From JBCBKZ01 sp039026975 (GTDB lineage Bacteria > Bacteroidota > Bacteroidia > J057): a stretch of 11,425 bases of DNA. How positions within the stretch are numbered: the first letter of the stretch is position 1; each line of letters begins with the position of its first letter. Positions 1 through 7,350 of the stretch are shown in pieces. The position numbers and the translations under genes are program-made. Location: positions 1 through 11,425 of the forward strand of contig JBCCLI010000201.1 of NCBI GenBank assembly GCA_039026975.1. The letters are read 5' to 3'. Below the pieces are notes generated by a model, which saw only the letters and a program-made list of their open reading frames with translations, was not told the origin of the DNA and searched no databases.

Positions 1-3
1 CTC

Positions 4-2154
4 CTATGCTCCCCTCTGTGATTTATAGATGGCCAGGGCTGCCCGAATCTTACCATATTCCATTTTAGGCTCTATATAGTCGAAATAGGGTTTCAGTTCA
101 TCCTTCATCCCGATGACTTTTACGCTTTGGCTGATCTTGTCCCATTCTCTGTCTGAGAATAACTCCTCCGGCTTGATGATGTATCCCTTATCTACCACCT
201 GCGCTAAATGGGTGTAGATGGTCCCGGTTTGGACGGCCCTATTTCTGGCTATCTCTGCTACCTTCATACCTTTCTGGTATAAGTAGAGGGTAACATGGGT
301 AGTAGTACCTTTAATGGCTATACCCATTTCCTTGTCCGTATACTGCTTATAGATAAACTTCCTGATTTGCCGTAGAAAGGGCTTTCCGTATTCTTTTAGT
401 TTAGCGTTACTCATTCCACTTACCCTGGCCATTTCTTTTAAGCTGACGGGAAGCTTTTTGACCATGTCTTCCAAGGTAGGATCTCCCAAAATGAGGTAGG
501 GAGCCATATCTGTTTCTTTGGCCAGCTTCTGCCGGAAAGTTTGGAGGAAAGTAAGTAGGGCTTCCTGAAACTGCTCTTTCTTACTCTTAGGCTTAACCCT
601 TTCTGCCACACTTTCCTGTCTGCTAGACCACGTCTGGAAAGCTACCAGCTTAACTGGTTTTTTCTCCTTTAATACTTCCCAGCCCGCTGGGGTCATTCTC
701 AAGGTATTTCCCTGATCATAGGCTATCTCTATAAATCCCAACTGACATAATTGCATAAGCGCCTGTGTCCAATGAGAGAAAGGCATGCTCCTACCAGCCC
801 CATAGGTTTTGATGGTGTGGTACTCCTTATCTATAAGTTCTTTTCTGCTGGACCCACGGAGAATATCTGATAGCATATTAATCCCTACATATTCTCCCTT
901 TCTCTCTAAGCGCACAATGGCAGATAGCGCCATGAGGGTAGTTGAGGTTCCATCCACGTAGGCAGGAGGATTTTTACATACATCACAGGTTCCACAGCCT
1001 GCCTCCTTAAATTCTCCAAAATAACTCAGGAGAATCCGCCGTCTACATACCTGTGATTCTGCAAAGGCTTTCATCTGTTCCAGTTTACTTAGCTGGATAT
1101 CTGCTTGCCCGCTCCCACTGGCAAACTCTTGAAGCTGGATCACATCTGCATATGAGTAAAACAGCAAGGTATAAGCAGGTAAGCCATCTCTTCCCCCCCG
1201 CCCTATTTCCTGGTAATAGTTTTCCAGGCTTTTGGGCAGATTATAATGGATGACCCACCTCACATTGGGCTTGTCTATGCCCATCCCAAATGCTATGGTA
1301 GCACAGACTATCTGGATATCATCTAGGCGGAACTTCTTTTGAACTTTTTTTCTGACACTGGCTGAAAGACCGGCGTGGTAAGCCTCAGCTTCAAAGCCCG
1401 CTTTTCTCAGCTTTTCTGCCAACGATTCTGTCCCTCTTCTACTCAGGCAGTAAATAATCCCTGACTGGTTAGGCCGGTAAGAGAGAAAATCCTGAATAAC
1501 CTTAATCCTATTTCTTGCGGGTAGCACCTCTAAAAACAGATTGGGCCTATCAAAGGAGGAGATAAAGGTGGAGGCCTCCTTCATGCCCAGCTGGTGGAGA
1601 ATATCTCTACGTGTAGTCTTATCCGCAGTAGCTGTAAGCGATACCAGCGGTACATTGGGAAGCCTTCTTTTGAGAATGCGTAGCTTAGCATACTCTGGCC
1701 TGAAGTCATGGCCCCAGGAGGAGATACAGTGAGCTTCATCTACTGCCACTAAATTAATGGGAAGCATCTCCAGCCTGTTCAATAGTTCATCCGTCAGGAC
1801 TCTTTCTGGTGCAGCATATAACAACTTTAAATCTCCTTTCTCTAACTTCTGAATGACCTTGGCCTGCTCAGTCAAGGATTGGGAGCTGTTAAGGTAGGCT
1901 GCCTCCACACCATTTGCTTTCAATCCATCCACCTGATCCTGCATCAAGGCTATCAGCGGAGAAATAACGAGACAGGTCCCTTCCAGCATGAGAGCAGGTA
2001 GCTGATAGCAGAGAGATTTTCCCCCTCCGGTAGGCATGACTACCAGGGTATCATTTCTGTCAAGAATAGATTGGATGACGTCTAATTGTCCAGGTCTGAA
2101 AGAATCGTAACCGAAATAGGTCTTAAGGGTAGATAGTGCTAATTGTTTATCCAC
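4..2154 (-). CDS. recQ: RecQ-family ATP-dependent 3'-5' DNA helicase
   Basis: This 716-residue superfamily 2 helicase unwinds DNA during recombination and repair in the cytoplasm. Seen in order: motif 0 (RPGQ, 20-23), Walker A (MPTGGGKS, 40-47), DEAH box (138-142) with the RecQ aromatic-rich loop (141-155), motif III (LTATA, 173-177), motif V (AFGMGIDKP, 288-296) and motif VI (QEIGRGGRDG, 315-324). A Cys cluster at C370, C387, C390 and C393 (C-x16-C-x2-C-x2-C) matches the RecQ zinc site. A winged-helix RQC region follows (about 400-500), then an HRDC domain (about 525-600) and a C-terminal helix-turn-helix-like segment (about 620-665), as in longer Bacteroidota RecQs. Motif VI has Gly where many RecQs have Ala; both arginines are kept. 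The start is GTG at 2154-2152: the frame upstream closes with a stop at 2190-2188 and holds no ATG, GTG or TTG between. The gene appears monocistronic, 117 bases after the exporter. Confidence 0.96.
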   Translation of the reverse strand: MDKQLALSTLKTYFGYDSFRPGQLDVIQSILDRNDTLVVMPTGGGKSLCYQLPALMLEGTCLVISPLIALMQDQVDGLKANGVEAAYLNSSQSLTEQAKVIQKLEKGDLKLLYAAPERVLTDELLNRLEMLPINLVAVDEAHCISSWGHDFRPEYAKLRILKRRLPNVPLVSLTATADKTTRRDILHQLGMKEASTFISSFDRPNLFLEVLPARNRIKVIQDFLSYRPNQSGIIYCLSRRGTESLAEKLRKAGFEAEAYHAGLSASVRKKVQKKFRLDDIQIVCATIAFGMGIDKPNVRWVIHYNLPKSLENYYQEIGRGGRDGLPAYTLLFYSYADVIQLQEFASGSGQADIQLSKLEQMKAFAESQVCRRRILLSYFGEFKEAGCGTCDVCKNPPAYVDGTSTTLMALSAIVRLERKGEYVGINMLSDILRGSSRKELIDKEYHTIKTYGAGRSMPFSHWTQALMQLCQLGFIEIAYDQGNTLRMTPAGWEVLKEKKPVKLVAFQTWSSRQESVAERVKPKSKKEQFQEALLTFLQTFRQKLAKETDMAPYLILGDPTLEDMVKKLPVSLKEMARVSGMSNAKLKEYGKPFLRQIRKFIYKQYTDKEMGIAIKGTTTHVTLYLYQKGMKVAEIARNRAVQTGTIYTHLAQVVDKGYIIKPEELFSDREWDKISQSVKVIGMKDELKPYFDYIEPKMEYGKIRAALAIYKSQRGA

Positions 2155-2206
2155 ATGCGTATTACTAGGATTACGAAGATACCCAAATTAATGCTAAGCT
2201 GAACAG

Positions 2207-2222
2207 ATTCTCTTAAAAGAAT
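2207..2222. repeat. 16-bp near-palindrome upstream of recQ
   Basis: The bases ATTCTCTTAAAAGAAT form an inverted repeat with one mismatched pair, in the 117-base spacer between the exporter's last gene and recQ. A near-match to the Bacteroidota -7 box (TTAATTTG on the minus strand, 2184-2191, one base off TAnnTTTG) lies 15 bases downstream in the recQ direction. It could be an operator or a chance AT-rich palindrome; nothing in the window separates these. Confidence 0.25.
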
Positions 2223-2271
2223 AAGCCTGCTTTAGCGAAAAATATCTGCTCCTACTTTAGCTATTTTTCCC

Positions 2272-3612
2272 TCAGTCCCACTTATTCCTGGATGCTAATA
2301 CAGCAAAAAGTAGAATGGGTACCAGCAAAGGCAGAAGAGCATATGCCCAGTTCACATCCCTTGATTCCTGGAAAAAATGGGGCTTTCCTTTCTCAAACCC
2401 TATCTGGTCTGTGGTAAAGTTTGAGAATATAGCCGGATAATAGGTGAGTCGGACCTGTTCATGGAACCCTTTTGTATGTTCCAGAAAGGCCATATAGTTA
2501 CTGAGGTCAGTGCCTGCCAGCCCATTTAGGGACAGTTGGGTGTGCATAGTAGGGATGAGGTAGGCCCACATCTTACTGGTTTCCTCTCTTAGGCGCACTT
2601 TCTCCTTCATAGATTGACTTTCCACCTGCGACTCTTCATCTCCCAAATATTGCATAGCATAATACCACATCCAGTTAAATCCTTCCTCAGGTGGGTAGCC
2701 ATATGAAGTAAACTGGGGATAACGGCCATAAAATTTTTCCATGGTCTCTCGTTTATTAGTATCCCACTTTTGGTGATAGGCATCCCGCTGCTTAATCATG
2801 GTAGATAGAGCCTCCGGGATAGGATAATAAGTAGTGATGAAATTGTTGAGCGTAGCAGGTACCAAGACTACCAGTGTTAGCCAAATAGACAACAACATCA
2901 GGGCGTTAACATTGGAATTCTTCTGCAAAGAAACCACCCAGTAACTGAGGGAGAACCAGAATAAGAGGTAACACACACTAAGCAGGGAAAAAGCCAAGAA
3001 AGCCTCATCTACAGGTATATCCAGTAGGAACAGACCTGCTATCAAAATAAATAACACAGTAGCCATGAGTACACTTATCCGCACAAGCAGCTTATTAAGC
3101 ATATAATTGCCTTTAGACTTAGCCATTACGCCTACTATTCTCCAGGTACCCGTTTCATTCTCCTGGGAGAATAAGTTATAGGTAAAGGCGATAATGATGA
3201 GCGGAAACACATAGACGATTAAAAAGCTCAAATCCATGTTGCCAAATAGGAGATTTACCGGATTCACTAATTCAGTATCATACTTCTGGCCTTCCAAGGT
3301 GAGCATGTTCACCCTCATGATCTCAGGATGAACATCCCGCTGGCCGATGGAGAGACTTGCCAGTGGCTTAGGGGTATTTACCAGGGTAAATTTTAGGTAG
3401 TAGAACAGTAACCCCAGGTCATCAGGGTGTAGGGCTATATTTCTTTCTACATGGGCGGCTTGCTCCTCTACTACCTGTGAAGCAGCCAGGGCTTGTTCAT
3501 CCAAAAACTTTTTGCCTATCACCAGGCTCGTAATCCCAAGGGCCAAGGTCAGCCCTAGCCCTAATAGAGAGGTTCTGGATTTGAAAAATTGTTTGAGAAG
3601 AATGGAATACAT
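2272..3612 (-). CDS. ABC-2 type exporter permease, DUF3526 family (second permease)
   Basis: This 446-residue inner-membrane protein is a transmembrane half of an ABC-2 exporter. Six hydrophobic helices are visible (about 15-35, 128-148, 175-197, 205-227, 236-258 and 422-441). A roughly 90-residue extracytoplasmic loop lies between TM1 and TM2, and a large one of about 160 residues between TM5 and TM6; this layout is characteristic of the DUF3526/NosY-like permeases. The stretch after TM2 (SQENETGTWRIV, 149-160) matches the conserved cytoplasmic coupling segment of ABC-2 permeases. Its ATG starts only 3 bases after the stop of the preceding permease, so the two are almost surely translated together and form a heterodimer with the ATPase encoded upstream. 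The substrate is unknown. The absence of a peptidase, bacteriocin precursor or TonB receptor in this window gives no clue to it. Confidence 0.88.
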   Translation of the reverse strand: MYSILLKQFFKSRTSLLGLGLTLALGITSLVIGKKFLDEQALAASQVVEEQAAHVERNIALHPDDLGLLFYYLKFTLVNTPKPLASLSIGQRDVHPEIMRVNMLTLEGQKYDTELVNPVNLLFGNMDLSFLIVYVFPLIIIAFTYNLFSQENETGTWRIVGVMAKSKGNYMLNKLLVRISVLMATVLFILIAGLFLLDIPVDEAFLAFSLLSVCYLLFWFSLSYWVVSLQKNSNVNALMLLSIWLTLVVLVPATLNNFITTYYPIPEALSTMIKQRDAYHQKWDTNKRETMEKFYGRYPQFTSYGYPPEEGFNWMWYYAMQYLGDEESQVESQSMKEKVRLREETSKMWAYLIPTMHTQLSLNGLAGTDLSNYMAFLEHTKGFHEQVRLTYYPAIFSNFTTDQIGFEKGKPHFFQESRDVNWAYALLPLLVPILLFAVLASRNKWD

Positions 3613-3615
3613 AGC

Positions 3616-5058
3616 TTAAATAGCATTAGCTTTTTTTGAATAGGAGAATAGCATGAGCGTGGTGAATCCTATCCAAAAGACAATGGATAATAGGGAGAGC
3701 CACTCCTGTTTTAGGCTTTCTACCAGACTAATTTGTTGGTAAGTGAAATCAGGGAAGGCTTTCCACTCCTTTCTATCTATCACGAATACCTTACCTTCAG
3801 AACCGCTTACCTTGCTGGAACTGATAAATTCCATTTGTAGGTAATTCATCTTTTGGGCCATTTCATATCTGTATGCTTCTGCTTGCTGTTGGAAGGCTAC
3901 ATAGGCGTTAAAATCACTGGCCGATAAGGCCATGGAAACATTTTTAATAGCCAGGTAAGGGTTAAGAAAGGCTAAATATCGGGTGAGCTGGTTTTGTTTT
4001 CTGTACTGGGCTAGGAGCTGGTCATGGTGTTTATTATAAATTTTAGCACTTAGCTTTTCTCCTTCTCCCATGATAAATCCTCCATAGTTAAAGGGTAGGT
4101 GGGTTACGGAATCTACCTGATGAACTTCCAGTACAGAGTCTCTCAGAGCTGCGAAATAGGGATCAAAGGGATCATGGCTATCTCCTGTCTTAATTACCTC
4201 TTTTTCTATGGCAGACTTAAAGGCAATCTTATTGGGGGCGCTATATATATAGGAGCCTACTGCCTGGGCAGCTTTCGGCATTAAGACTACCATGAGAAGC
4301 CAAAGTCCCAACAACTTTACAAGGGCTTGCCTGGAAGAAGTGCTACGAGCGGATACCAGTACGCTGGTCATGCAAACAGCAATGATAAAACATATATAAA
4401 CTGACACCACTAGTCCAAATCTTAGCCAGACATCCGGGCTATCATCTCCTGCTACTATCAGCATAAACAGTAAGCCTAGTAAAAAGGGAAGGGTAAACAG
4501 CATAGCTACCCTAAATAATCCCAGGCTCTTCCCCAGAAGTATCTCTTTCCAGCTAGCTCCCTGGGTGAGAAATATCTTCAGAGTCCCATTTTCCCGCTCA
4601 GATACTATGGTGGTATATCCCAGGAAAAAAATAATGAGGGGTAGAAGTAGCTGTAGAATAGTAGCCATACTTAGCTCCCCAAACCTAAGGAGCCCTGTAG
4701 AAAAGCTGGCCTCAGAAAAATTCACCATATTTTGCTTATGGGCTTCCAGAAAAACAGCGTTCCCCACATAACTTTCCAGTCCAAACTCAAAAATGCTCAG
4801 GGGATTTTTCACCCTGAAGGCGAAGGTTCCAAAATGGGCCATTCGGTGTGGATGCTTATCAGGATTAGCCTCCCAGCTTTCTCTTGCTTCTTCTTGATGG
4901 TGAATCCGATAGGTATTTTGTTGGTAGTAATTATATCCACTTATGGAGGCAAATAGGAGTAATAAAAGCATGATGCCAGCCAAAGGATACAGGGCCCTTC
5001 CTTTGAAAATGGAAGTCACAAACTGAGAACCAATCAAGCGTATGATATGTAGTCGCAT
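3616..5058 (-). CDS. ABC-2 type exporter permease, DUF3526 family (first permease)
   Basis: This 480-residue paralogue of the following permease has the same plan: TM1 (about 23-41), a loop of about 90 residues rich in His, Asn and aromatics, TM2 (130-152), TM3 (178-203), TM4 (212-236), TM5 (246-264), a long extracytoplasmic domain (about 265-450) and TM6 (452-472). The coupling segment SERENGTLKIF (153-163) is a clear ABC-2 permease signature, and the loop motif HFGTFAFRVKNPLSIFEFG (75-93) is typical of the DUF3526 family. It lies between its ATPase (40-base gap) and the second permease (3-base gap), giving an ATPase-permease-permease operon. The two permeases differ in sequence, so the exporter is probably a heterodimer with one shared ATPase. 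Cargo cannot be inferred. Confidence 0.88.
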   Translation of the reverse strand: MRLHIIRLIGSQFVTSIFKGRALYPLAGIMLLLLLFASISGYNYYQQNTYRIHHQEEARESWEANPDKHPHRMAHFGTFAFRVKNPLSIFEFGLESYVGNAVFLEAHKQNMVNFSEASFSTGLLRFGELSMATILQLLLPLIIFFLGYTTIVSERENGTLKIFLTQGASWKEILLGKSLGLFRVAMLFTLPFLLGLLFMLIVAGDDSPDVWLRFGLVVSVYICFIIAVCMTSVLVSARSTSSRQALVKLLGLWLLMVVLMPKAAQAVGSYIYSAPNKIAFKSAIEKEVIKTGDSHDPFDPYFAALRDSVLEVHQVDSVTHLPFNYGGFIMGEGEKLSAKIYNKHHDQLLAQYRKQNQLTRYLAFLNPYLAIKNVSMALSASDFNAYVAFQQQAEAYRYEMAQKMNYLQMEFISSSKVSGSEGKVFVIDRKEWKAFPDFTYQQISLVESLKQEWLSLLSIVFWIGFTTLMLFSYSKKANAI

Positions 5059-5098
5059 ACTCGTGTGAATTTCTGGTAAAGGGGTATGATCCCAACCG

Positions 5099-5791
5099 TT
5101 AAATGGTCTTTAGATACAGCTGCTGTAATTCATTAGCTGTGATCTGACTGGTACCTGTGGTATGTACCAATTGGCCTTCTTTCATGATCCCTATGGTAGT
5201 GCCCACATTTACCGCATTAAACAGGTCATGGGTTGCCATAAATATGGTTTTCCCCTCGGAGGCCAGTTCTTTACAAATGGAGGTAAATTCATCCGTTGCC
5301 TTTGGGTCCAGACCAGAGGTGGGTTCATCCATAAATACCACTTGCGCCTTTTTTGAGAGCGCTATGGCGATCCCTACTTTTTGGCGCATCCCCTTAGAGT
5401 AGGTGGAAAGCTTTTTATGGAGGTCTTTTTCCGCTAAGCCAGCTTTTATGAGCAGGGCTATCAACTCATTTTTTGAAAGCCTGAAGCCTGCTAGCCTACT
5501 GAAGAAGGCGAGGTTTTCTATCCCATTCATATTCCCGTATAACTGCACCACCTCCGGAATATAGGCTACTAAGTGGTTAGTCTCTGCTCCCTTTTTGACT
5601 TCTATGTCATTTATAAGGGCTTTCCCACTGCTGGGGCTGATCAGCCCTAAAAAGAGATTTATAGTGGTGGTTTTACCTGCCCCGTTCTGACCGAGTAAGC
5701 AATAAATTTCTCCTGCATCTACTGAAAAGGTTAAATCTGCCAGGGCTGGCTGATCATCAAAGGACTTTGAAAGCTTAATGGCTGCTAACAT
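5099..5791 (-). CDS. ABC transporter ATP-binding protein of the DUF3526 exporter
   Basis: This 230-residue cytoplasmic ATPase powers the two permeases encoded just downstream. All nucleotide-binding motifs are intact: Walker A GQNGAGKT (34-41), signature LSTYSKGMRQ (128-137), Walker B VVFMDEP (151-157), D-loop SGLD (159-162) and switch His188. The Q-loop region reads YIPEVVQLY (77-85), the form common in CcmA/NosF-like exporter ATPases. Length is normal for a single-domain subunit. The ATG at 5791-5789 lies about 100 bases downstream of a strong candidate Bacteroidota promoter, so this is the first gene of the operon. The hydrolase-OsmC gene ends 199 bases upstream on the same strand; some read-through from it is possible. 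Confidence 0.95.
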   Translation of the reverse strand: MLAAIKLSKSFDDQPALADLTFSVDAGEIYCLLGQNGAGKTTTINLFLGLISPSSGKALINDIEVKKGAETNHLVAYIPEVVQLYGNMNGIENLAFFSRLAGFRLSKNELIALLIKAGLAEKDLHKKLSTYSKGMRQKVGIAIALSKKAQVVFMDEPTSGLDPKATDEFTSICKELASEGKTIFMATHDLFNAVNVGTTIGIMKEGQLVHTTGTSQITANELQQLYLKTI

Positions 5792-5896
5792 GGGTTGCTG
5801 TGGCTATAAATGTATCTTTTTCAAGAAGCAAGAATATTACCGTAGGAAAGGGGCATTTACATTGGAATACCCTTCCCTCTGTGTACTTGCTTGAGA

Positions 5897-5927
5897 CAAA
5901 TGTAGGCTTAACTCCCCCATCACGCAA
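5897..5927 (-). promoter_or_regulatory. Candidate Bacteroidota promoter of the ABC exporter operon
   Basis: On the minus strand TACATTTG (5904-5897) is an exact match to the phylum's -7 consensus TAnnTTTG. A -33 TTG (5927-5925) lies 20 bases upstream of it, within the usual 17-23 base spacing. Predicted transcription would begin near 5890, leaving a leader of about 100 bases before the ATPase ATG at 5791. No comparably good match was found in the other intergenic spaces. The match is seen; promoter activity is inferred. Confidence 0.6.
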
Positions 5928-5936
5928 CACTGTTGC
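5924..5936. promoter_or_regulatory. 13-bp perfect palindrome overlapping the -33 element (candidate operator)
   Basis: GCAACA-C-TGTTGC is a perfect 6+1+6 inverted repeat. Its left half on the plus strand contains the CAA that is the -33 TTG of the exporter promoter on the minus strand, so a protein bound here would block sigma-factor contact. The size and one-base centre would fit dimeric repressors such as the Fur/Zur or TetR/MarR types, but the bound factor cannot be identified from the sequence. Confidence 0.45.
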
Positions 5937-5990
5937 ACAAATAGCCCTATTTCTTTTGGATTCCTCTTCCGAGGCAGATCTGTGGCATGT

Positions 5991-7202
5991 CTATACCTCC
6001 TTCAGCTTAGTATTCACATGTACGTCTGCATGAAGGGTTTTGTGAACGGGACACCTATCTGCCATTTCTAGTAAGCGGGCACGCTGTTTATCATCCAGCT
6101 TCCCCACTAATTCTATCTCCCGGTCAAATATGTCTATCTTAGTACCTTCCCTTTCACACGCTTCACAGTCTTCTGCATAATCTTTTGCGTGAGAAAGATG
6201 GACTTTCACTTCCTGCAGGTCCCATTTTTTTCTATTGGCGTACATGCGTAAGGTCATGCTGGTACAGGCACCTAAGGACGCAGCAAGTAATCCATAAGGA
6301 GTAGGACCCAGATTTTCTCCCCCCACACTCTCTGGTTCATCAGCTAATAATCTGTGTGGGCCTATTCTAATCTCAGTAGTATAGCCCTCAGATCCAGTGT
6401 GAACTACTACCTGCTTTTCTGTTTCCAAGTCTTCTTCTGACCTCAATTCTATGTATCGCATAGCCCATGAAGCTATCACACTCCCTGCATATACTGCATC
6501 TGCCTTACGAGTAAGCAGATGATCTGCCCCATCAAGTGAAATATAGCTTTTTGGATGCATAGCCATTTTATAGATCAGCTCTGCATTCTTAATATTGACT
6601 ATTTCATCCTGAGGAGAATGCATGACTAATAAGGCCTTTTTAAGTTTACCCACATGCTCTTGGGACACCTTGAGCAGGTCATCTATAAACTGACGCTTAA
6701 TGGTAAATGGCCTTCCTCCTATGTTCACTTCCGCTACTCCTTTAGCTAGAATTTCTTCCTCACTATCCTGAATAAGGTGCTTTACGTGCACAGGATCAGC
6801 CGGGGCACCTATGGTAGCCACTGCCTTGATGGAGGGTATCTTGAGTCCTGCCATTAAGACAGCTGCCCCCCCTAGAGAATGTCCTATCAATAATTGGGGA
6901 GGCTCTATGGCCTCTGCCATACATTCCGCCGCTGCCAGCAGATCCTCTACATTAGAGCTGAAGTTAGTATCAGCAAATTCTCCTTCACTTTGACCTAGTC
7001 CCGTAAAGTCAAATCTCAGTACAGCTACTCCTTGTTGGGTGAGGGACCCACTGATATTCCGTACTGCATTCAGATTGGAGCTACAGGTAAAGCAGTGAGC
7101 AAAGACAGCACATGCCAGGGGCTTTCTGTCCAGGGGAAGGTCTAATCTGGCATTCAGTATCTGTCCTTGCTTATTGGGAAATTTAAGGCGTTGTGATTTC
7201 AT
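5991..7202 (-). CDS. Bifunctional alpha/beta hydrolase / OsmC family protein
   Basis: This 403-residue cytoplasmic protein fuses two enzymes. Residues 1 to about 255 are a serine alpha/beta hydrolase: nucleophile elbow GHSLGG (107-112, Ser109), acid Asp199 in HSPQDE, and His228 in DGADH, with no signal peptide. Residues from about 265 to 403 are an OsmC/Ohr-type domain, whose relatives reduce organic hydroperoxides through two cysteines; both are present, Cys313 (SLGACTSM) and Cys384 (DRCPVHKTL). A CEAC pair (346, 349) lies in the segment between them, a pattern I recall from this fused family. The fusion is an established architecture, not an assembly artefact: one uninterrupted frame with a linker at about 255-265. 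A role in removing peroxidised lipid or ester compounds is inference. It is divergent from the sensor kinase gene across 148 bases. Confidence 0.93.
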   Translation of the reverse strand: MKSQRLKFPNKQGQILNARLDLPLDRKPLACAVFAHCFTCSSNLNAVRNISGSLTQQGVAVLRFDFTGLGQSEGEFADTNFSSNVEDLLAAAECMAEAIEPPQLLIGHSLGGAAVLMAGLKIPSIKAVATIGAPADPVHVKHLIQDSEEEILAKGVAEVNIGGRPFTIKRQFIDDLLKVSQEHVGKLKKALLVMHSPQDEIVNIKNAELIYKMAMHPKSYISLDGADHLLTRKADAVYAGSVIASWAMRYIELRSEEDLETEKQVVVHTGSEGYTTEIRIGPHRLLADEPESVGGENLGPTPYGLLAASLGACTSMTLRMYANRKKWDLQEVKVHLSHAKDYAEDCEACEREGTKIDIFDREIELVGKLDDKQRARLLEMADRCPVHKTLHADVHVNTKLKEV

Positions 7203-7212
7203 TTTTTAGCTA

Positions 7213-7222
7213 TTCGATCGAA
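7213..7222. repeat. 10-bp perfect palindrome upstream of the hydrolase-OsmC gene
   Basis: TTCGATCGAA lies 10 bases before the hydrolase-OsmC ATG (7202) on the minus strand. It would fall in the 5' untranslated region or near the ribosome-loading site. A 10-bp palindrome can arise by chance, so an operator role is only a possibility. Confidence 0.2.
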
Positions 7223-7281
7223 GTTGAAGGCTTTTCACCTGGATTCGGGTCTTTTGGCTGACAAGTATGTGAAGTTTTCTG

Positions 7282-7307
7282 AAAGTCTTACAGGTCTACC
7301 AGACTTT
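7282..7307. repeat. Inverted repeat in the divergent hydrolase/kinase intergenic region
   Basis: AAAGTCT (7282-7288) and AGACTTT (7301-7307) are perfect 7-base inverted arms with a 12-base spacer. A second GTCT (7294-7297) inside the spacer can also pair with the right arm over 3 bases. It lies midway in the 148-base divergent region, 43 bases before the kinase ATG at 7351, so it could be an operator for either gene. It lacks the T-run of a terminator. No exact TAnnTTTG was found on either strand of this spacer. Confidence 0.3.
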
Positions 7308-7350
7308 TAGCATAATTTTATCTGTATTTTGACTAGTAGAATTATGGTAT

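Noticed and set aside
5821..5856. An 11-codon open frame (minus strand) in the leader of the ABC ATPase gene, beginning at ATG 5856.
   Set aside because: It is too short to judge, has no ribosome-binding signal, and shows no attenuator-like codon run or hairpin that would suggest a regulatory leader peptide.
5800..6033. Plus-strand open frame of 77 codons across the spacer between the exporter and hydrolase genes.
   Set aside because: It overlaps the hydrolase-OsmC 3' end and the candidate promoter region, has no recognisable domain, and its composition looks non-coding.
7325..7331. Possible -7 box TATTTTG just upstream of the kinase gene.
   Set aside because: It is one base short of TAnnTTTG and no TTG stands at the proper distance upstream.
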